From: Mesotaenium endlicherianum
Lineage: Eukaryota; Streptophyta; Zygnematophyceae; Zygnematales; Mesotaeniaceae
Assembly (NCBI GenBank): GCA_009602735.1
Contig: WELA01003775.1
Coordinates: 283,460 to 347,459, forward strand
Direction: 5' to 3'
DNA length: 64,000 nucleotides
Part shown: positions 59,301 through 64,000 of the stretch, piece after piece
How positions within the stretch are numbered: the first letter of the stretch is position 1
Layout: the number at the start of each line of letters is the position of its first letter
Made by a program: the position numbers and the translations under genes
The notes under the pieces: model-generated
Seen by the model: the letters and a program-made list of their open reading frames with translations, nothing else
What the model was told of the DNA's origin: nothing
Databases searched by the model: none

Positions 59301-62278
59301 GACAGATCTCTTGCGTTGTGCAGGTGGTGGGCGCGAAGGTGAGACCCCGGGCGAGGCGGAGGAGCTGCCTGCAGTACCAGATCAAGTATCTCGACTTTGA
59401 GCTCGAGAGTATGCTCGCACTTGCCTTGCCTTGCTCGCTCGAGTTCTCGCCGGCCGCTGCCATGGCCGTCGAGTGCGTCCCTCTCATCGGACATACGATA
59501 TGAATGCTGCTTGAGCGTTCTTGAGCCCTGCGAGGCTGCCCCGACGGCCTCGGACGCCGGCTGGCAGCAGCTTGCACAACTTCTGTGCTTGGGAGATGGG
59601 TGCACTGGCTTTGGCCTTGGCCAGACTCTGTGCAGCAGTAACAAACTCGGTGACACAGAGCACGGTGCACTGAGTGCTTCTGAGTCCATCCACGCCCGCG
59701 GGCATGAGCTCGGTGTTTTTTGAGGCTGCGGTGTCATGCCCCAGGGCCCACACATTAGTATGGAGTATGTTCTTACACACGACAGCAAGTGGAAAAGAGG
59801 TCTCGAGGTCAGGTTCTGTCTAGGGTTTTCCTTTTCTGGTGAGGCATATGCCATTATGCGGGCTTGCCTGTATGTCCTGGACCTCCTCGACTTTTCATCC
59901 TCCATGTATTAAAAGTTGTTGGTTGTAGGCTTACACTAGGGTGCCGACGAAATATGTGCTCAGGGTGGACATTGTGGGGCCAACTGCAAGCACCACACGG
60001 ACCGCATATTGGTGGGACACACACACACACACACACACACACATGCACACGCACACAAAATTATCACACACACATGCACGCACACAACCCCGTCCCCCCC
60101 CCCCAAAAAACTCTCCCTACACCCACATACAGTGAAAAAGGCAGTATGATTGGATGTATCTGCCACATATATACACATGAAGATGTATATGATTGTGTGT
60201 GAGTGTGTGCCGCGTGTGTATGTATCTGTAGTATATACTCAAGTGCATTACACTTTATCCCATGCATCCGCAACATGGCGCATCATCAGACACCTCCTTG
60301 TGATTGGGTTTTAACATGTGGCTATCCTAGTCTACAATGTGCCCTTTGATTGCCAGAGTTTGTGGGCGTGGGGGCGGGGGTTGGAACGAGGTGTTACTGT
60401 GCACATTTTATCTTACATGAGATACTCATTAAATATTTCAAGTGTTAACGAGGTCGTGTGCATGCGGGAAACTGGCACTTGCAGAGTCCCACTGGCTCGC
60501 ACTTTACGAAGATTGCCCGCATCGCGACGGCTACTTGGAACTCATGATCCGCCCGACGCCGCCCGGACAAGTGGCGCACGTCGATTACCAGGCCTGCAAG
60601 TACGTGCCACGTGGCAAGGAGCTGGTGGTGATGAAGCCCAAGTGGGAGGTGGGGGACTTGGTGGACTGGTGGACCGACGAGTGCTGGTGGACAGCCACGG
60701 TGGTGAAGGTCTCGTCCTTGCGCGCCGACGAAGTCAAGGTACGCAAACTTGTGCCTTTCCTGGTACGCAAAAGTTGGGCCTTTCACGGTACGCAAATTGG
60801 GGTCTTCCACGACAAAATTGTAAGTAGGCCGTGCCTTGAATGGCCGTTCTTGTGGTGTTACACATAGCCGCGACTGGGTGGGTGCATGCACATGTTTGAT
60901 GTCTCCACCACCGTCACGGGGGAGGTCAGTAAGGACAATGTTAGGAAGCACGTGAAGGCCTTGTGGAGACGAATTTAAGGATGCTTACGTTTCCTTATCT
61001 GGTAAAAGGCAGTCATCTTAGGTTATGTGACATGTTTACCTTTGTCTTATCACTCCGATCAAACAAACACGTGTGTTGTTTCTTTCTTCAAGCCACTAAA
61101 TCTCCTCTGGAACTGAGAATGTGAGAGGGCACGTTAGTATTTCCAAGCAAAAGATGTTAAGTGCCGTGTCACTTGTTCGGCGGATGCAGTTGCATCAAGC
61201 TATCATGCATTGCAACGGATCATGACGTTCTTTCGGGCTTCGATTTAAATAGTGGACATGTGACAATCCCGGCTCTTAGGAAGTTGTGGTGCTCGTTAAG
61301 TTTATTAATCTCAGAATTGAACATATGGAAGCGCAATTTAGTGAAACAGTGACCCCCGGTTCATGATTGCACTATCTAGGTCCCATGTGAAACATTGAAC
61401 ACATCCGGGCAAAGGATATACCTCCACTAATACGACCGTCGACGTTCAATGGCCTTTATGCCCCCATTTGGTTGGAGATTCATAACTTTGTGGAACATCT
61501 TGAGAAAAGGGACCAGTCACAAACAAAGCTTTTTTTTTCTTTCTGTTGGTCTAGGAGAGTGAGACGTTGGCAACTGGTTTTTTTAGGATGCTTCTGAGAT
61601 TAGGATGTGACCTCTTTATATTGCACGAAACTTGCTTGCTGTCCTTGGTTTGTGTCTTTGACTTTGACTGATTATTACTTGCTCCAGCAGTCAAACTCAT
61701 CATTCTTATTTGAGCCGCGTCTTGCTCTCGCCTGCAATTAATACATGTAAGCGTGTGACTAACTTGGCCGCTCGCTTGCTGGGAGTAGACGGACCTCTCT
61801 CAATGCATAAGCACATGAGTTGGGTTGTGATAGATCCACGTCACTGAAGGCTCTCTGCATGTGTGTGTTTGTTGTATGTATGTGTTCGTGCATGTGTGTG
61901 CGGGTGCGTTTGTGTGCAAGTGCGTGCGTTTGCGTACGCATGAGTGTGTGGGTGTGTGCGTGTGTGCGTGCTTGCCTAAGGAAGGCTTGAGCATCAAGTG
62001 CATCATTGTGATTCCAACCACACTGCAATCGTTATGAGAGCTCATTGATGCTTTAGCAGTCTTCCTAGTTATACGTATAGCCTCTGGTTCCAAGACCTTA
62101 TAAATGTACCACAAAAGTCAAATGGCGATGGATCTAACGAGCGTGGAGTGTGTTGCAGATTGTGCTACCAAAACCGCCCAAGGGAGAGCAGAGGCGGCGA
62201 TTCAACTACGCCAAAGTGGGCGACCTGCGCTCGTCCCTGGTGTGGGACTATGGCCTCTGGTCTGTTGCCGCGTCTAAT
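56315..62278 (+). CDS. Tandem Agenet (Tudor-like) domain protein, 5' exons (partial)
   Basis: Plant Agenet proteins are Royal-family chromatin or RNA-granule adaptors. Exons 56315-57779, 58419-58735, 59324-59408, 60485-60738 and 62159-62278 have GT/AG borders and join in phase for 747 codons. Residues 1 to about 500 are low-complexity with Ala, Ser and charged runs. The first Agenet unit begins near residue 570 (FLVGDHVEARSHEVGFRGAW, then QYQIKYLDFELE, HWLALYEDC, LELMIRPTPP). The second follows (WEVGDLVDWWTDECWWTATV, then DLRSSLVWDYGLW). This order of paired units with the WW-x(5)-WW pattern is the plant Agenet arrangement. No stop is reached before the last donor at 62279, so the gene continues. 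The start at 56315 is the first in-frame ATG seen and may not be the true one. Confidence 0.72.
60017..60043. repeat. (AC)n microsatellite
   Basis: About 13 AC dinucleotides in an intron of the Agenet gene, followed by imperfect CA-rich sequence to about 60090. Confidence 0.95.
61857..61975. repeat. TG-rich imperfect microsatellite
   Basis: An interrupted TG/TGCG tract in the last visible intron of the Agenet gene. Confidence 0.85.
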
Positions 62279-64000
62279 GTGAGTGGTCACCTCGACATGC
62301 CGACACATTCTGAAGACCTCAATGGGGCCTCTTATAATCTCTCCCCTTCCCTTCTCTCACTTGCACTTTTTCCCCACCTCTATCGTGCATACTGCGCTAT
62401 AATTGCACGCCCCCCAGCCTTACCCTCCATTACACAATCCGTGATCACGCTTGGTGGCCTCCATTCATAAAAAAGCAATGGCCGACAACTTTCTTTGGTA
62501 TATAGTTGTTCACTTCTTTTGGTGGACTGGGATACTAGAGGTGAGATGGCCTGGTGCAGCCACTGATGCTGGCGGAATCTCACACCTTGTTATGTCCCTT
62601 CCTTTCAGATGAAGTGGGGAAGTTTGGCTGCATGATCTGCTGTAGTATATGGAGCAACACTGGAAGTGGTGCATTCTTTTTCTTTGTTCATACGTTTGCT
62701 TCCTGCATTTTATTTCGTGAAAATGGTTTGACTCCCTAACTTTCAAACCTCATCCTCCTCCGTGTGCTTCTTCATCCTTTGACTGCATTTTGGGATACAG
62801 AGTCTGCGCTTCACTTTGTAGAAGCTTTGGCAAGTCAAATCCCCATCTCCGGCGTCTTCACTCTGCTTGCCTTACGAGCAAATCCAGGGTCTAACTCTCC
62901 TCCTCCTCACTGGCCCTGGCCTGGCCCCTATGAAACTCTCCGAAACTGTTGACATTGTCCAATCCTCGACATTTTGCACCGTTCCTCAGAAATGTCGAAC
63001 TCGAGCCACAATTCCAAAGTAGAAAGCTGAAAGTTGAAACTTGAATGTTCCATGGAGAGGTTCTTACTCCTTGGCCTTCATACAATGTCTTTGGGGATTA
63101 ATTTATCTCGAGCGCGTAGCACTTTCCGTTTCTTCTGTGTGTTTCCTCCTTCCGACGTGCACATTCCTTCATCTTGTCGTAGAATGTGAGCGCACTTGCC
63201 CGTTGTGACGTCATGGCCATCCAAAAACTCCTGCTTTATTTATGTTATGGAATACATGAAGATCTTGAAGGTCACCTAGTAACACAAAATTGTTTCGAAA
63301 TAAAGAGTCTGCTTTCCACCCGACGTGTTTGAAGTTTATCTGAAAGCAATTACCTTTGTAGACGTGACTGCGAGAGTCCTTATTGATGACCATGCTTCGG
63401 ACAGTTCAAGGTCCCCAGTGGTTGGTTGTACCTGAAAGCTCTGGCTGCACACTTAGCAGCGTTATTGCATGGGCAAATGCTGAATTGGAAGATTTCGAAC
63501 TCTTTCACGCCTCACAGACTGTGGAAGTTGTAACGTCGCCCCCCCTTTGTGCAAAGACATCAGCAGAGGCGCCCTGGCAGCAGTGGGCCATGCTCGGATG
63601 CACAGGGAAGGGAAGGCACGGCTATCAAACTCAAAACCTGAGGGTTTTAGCGACCCATGCCGGATCTCCTCGAATCCAAGTGCCACGTGGTCGGTGGCAC
63701 ATGTCCGCTGGCACCTCGCGCATGTGCGCAGATATCGTTGGTCACGTAAGAGGGAAGATCGCACCATTGGCTAGGGCAGTGGGAGTGCAGCGGCCCCGCA
63801 TGGGAAAGTATTGTCCAAAGGAAATGCTTGTAAAAATTTTAGGTTTCCTTACGACACTGCGGGTTTGTTATGTGTGGCCAACTTCACCAAGCACCTGCAC
63901 TTGGTTGAAACAAATAGACGCGAGACTTCTCTTCAGTTGGGGGTCCCTAGCACCAGATGTCAAAGTAGGGTGAAAGACAGCGCAGGAGCTGCAGGGAGGG
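62279..64000. other. Right-edge stretch, probably intronic
   Basis: It begins with a GTGAGT donor. I could not find a following exon that continues the Agenet protein in phase. A 196-codon frame at 63383-63973 shows no family features. Confidence 0.35.

Noticed and set aside
61857-61975. TG-rich tract as a telomere-like or CRISPR-like array
   Set aside because: Irregular dinucleotide microsatellite without fixed repeat and spacer lengths.
63528-63550. C-run next to TTGTAACG, resembling a polypurine tract and LTR start as near 4285
   Set aside because: Only about ten bases agree between the two places, and no matching LTR end or duplication is found at either.
63383-63973. Plus-strand frame of 196 codons as the 3' exon of the Agenet gene
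   Set aside because: No acceptor in the right phase was found and the sequence does not continue the Agenet protein.

Overview
The window is nuclear DNA from a green plant of the streptophyte lineage (land plant or charophyte alga). Three lines of evidence support this: an ARIA/ABAP1-type armadillo-repeat gene with conserved splice phases, a plant-type tandem Agenet gene, and Ty3/Gypsy chromodomain retrotransposons whose primer-binding sites match plant initiator tRNA-Met. The species cannot be named from sequence alone. Composition is patchy: AT-rich, gene-empty stretches (about 3-8 kb and 34-39 kb) alternate with GC-rich, low-complexity stretches (about 28.8-34.2 kb, 40-43 kb, 50-54.6 kb and 56-59 kb). 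There are two N gaps.

Host genes. (1) 42-2606, minus: the 5' five exons of an ARIA/ABAP1-like armadillo protein, running off the left edge. (2) 20896-25797, plus: a complete nine-exon, 283-residue ferritin-fold protein that keeps the ferritin scaffold but, by eye alignment, has lost nearly all ferroxidase ligands and carries a C-terminal extension. (3) 28832-33664, minus: a very long intronless open frame for a low-complexity, charged, probably nuclear protein of unknown function. (4) 56315-62278, plus: at least five exons of a tandem Agenet (Tudor-like) protein, probably continuing to the right.

Mobile DNA fills much of the rest. One Ty3 chromovirus family with a 503-bp LTR (family B) occurs as a nearly complete element with target-site duplications (43364-50042, minus), two solo LTRs with duplications (3695-4801, 6564-7066), a rearranged LTR (7842-8394), and an unusual inverted composite of two 3' halves (14010-18809). 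Fragments of two further Ty3 elements lie at 8395-14009; one is interrupted by a 350-bp hAT-like MITE with an 8-bp duplication. A 477-bp TRIM with perfect 5-bp duplications sits at 41597-42073, a piggyBac transposase tail at 7532-7841, and a second copy of the family C LTR at 52585-53204.

The best leads are the ferroxidase-lacking ferritin, a candidate A AAA AAC programmed -1 frameshift site with a hairpin between gag and protease of the family B element, the inverted composite, a primer-binding-site variant shared by three retroelement families that predicts a changed acceptor stem in the host initiator tRNA, and a palindrome conserved just upstream of the family B LTR TATA box. All alignments and splice calls were made by eye.
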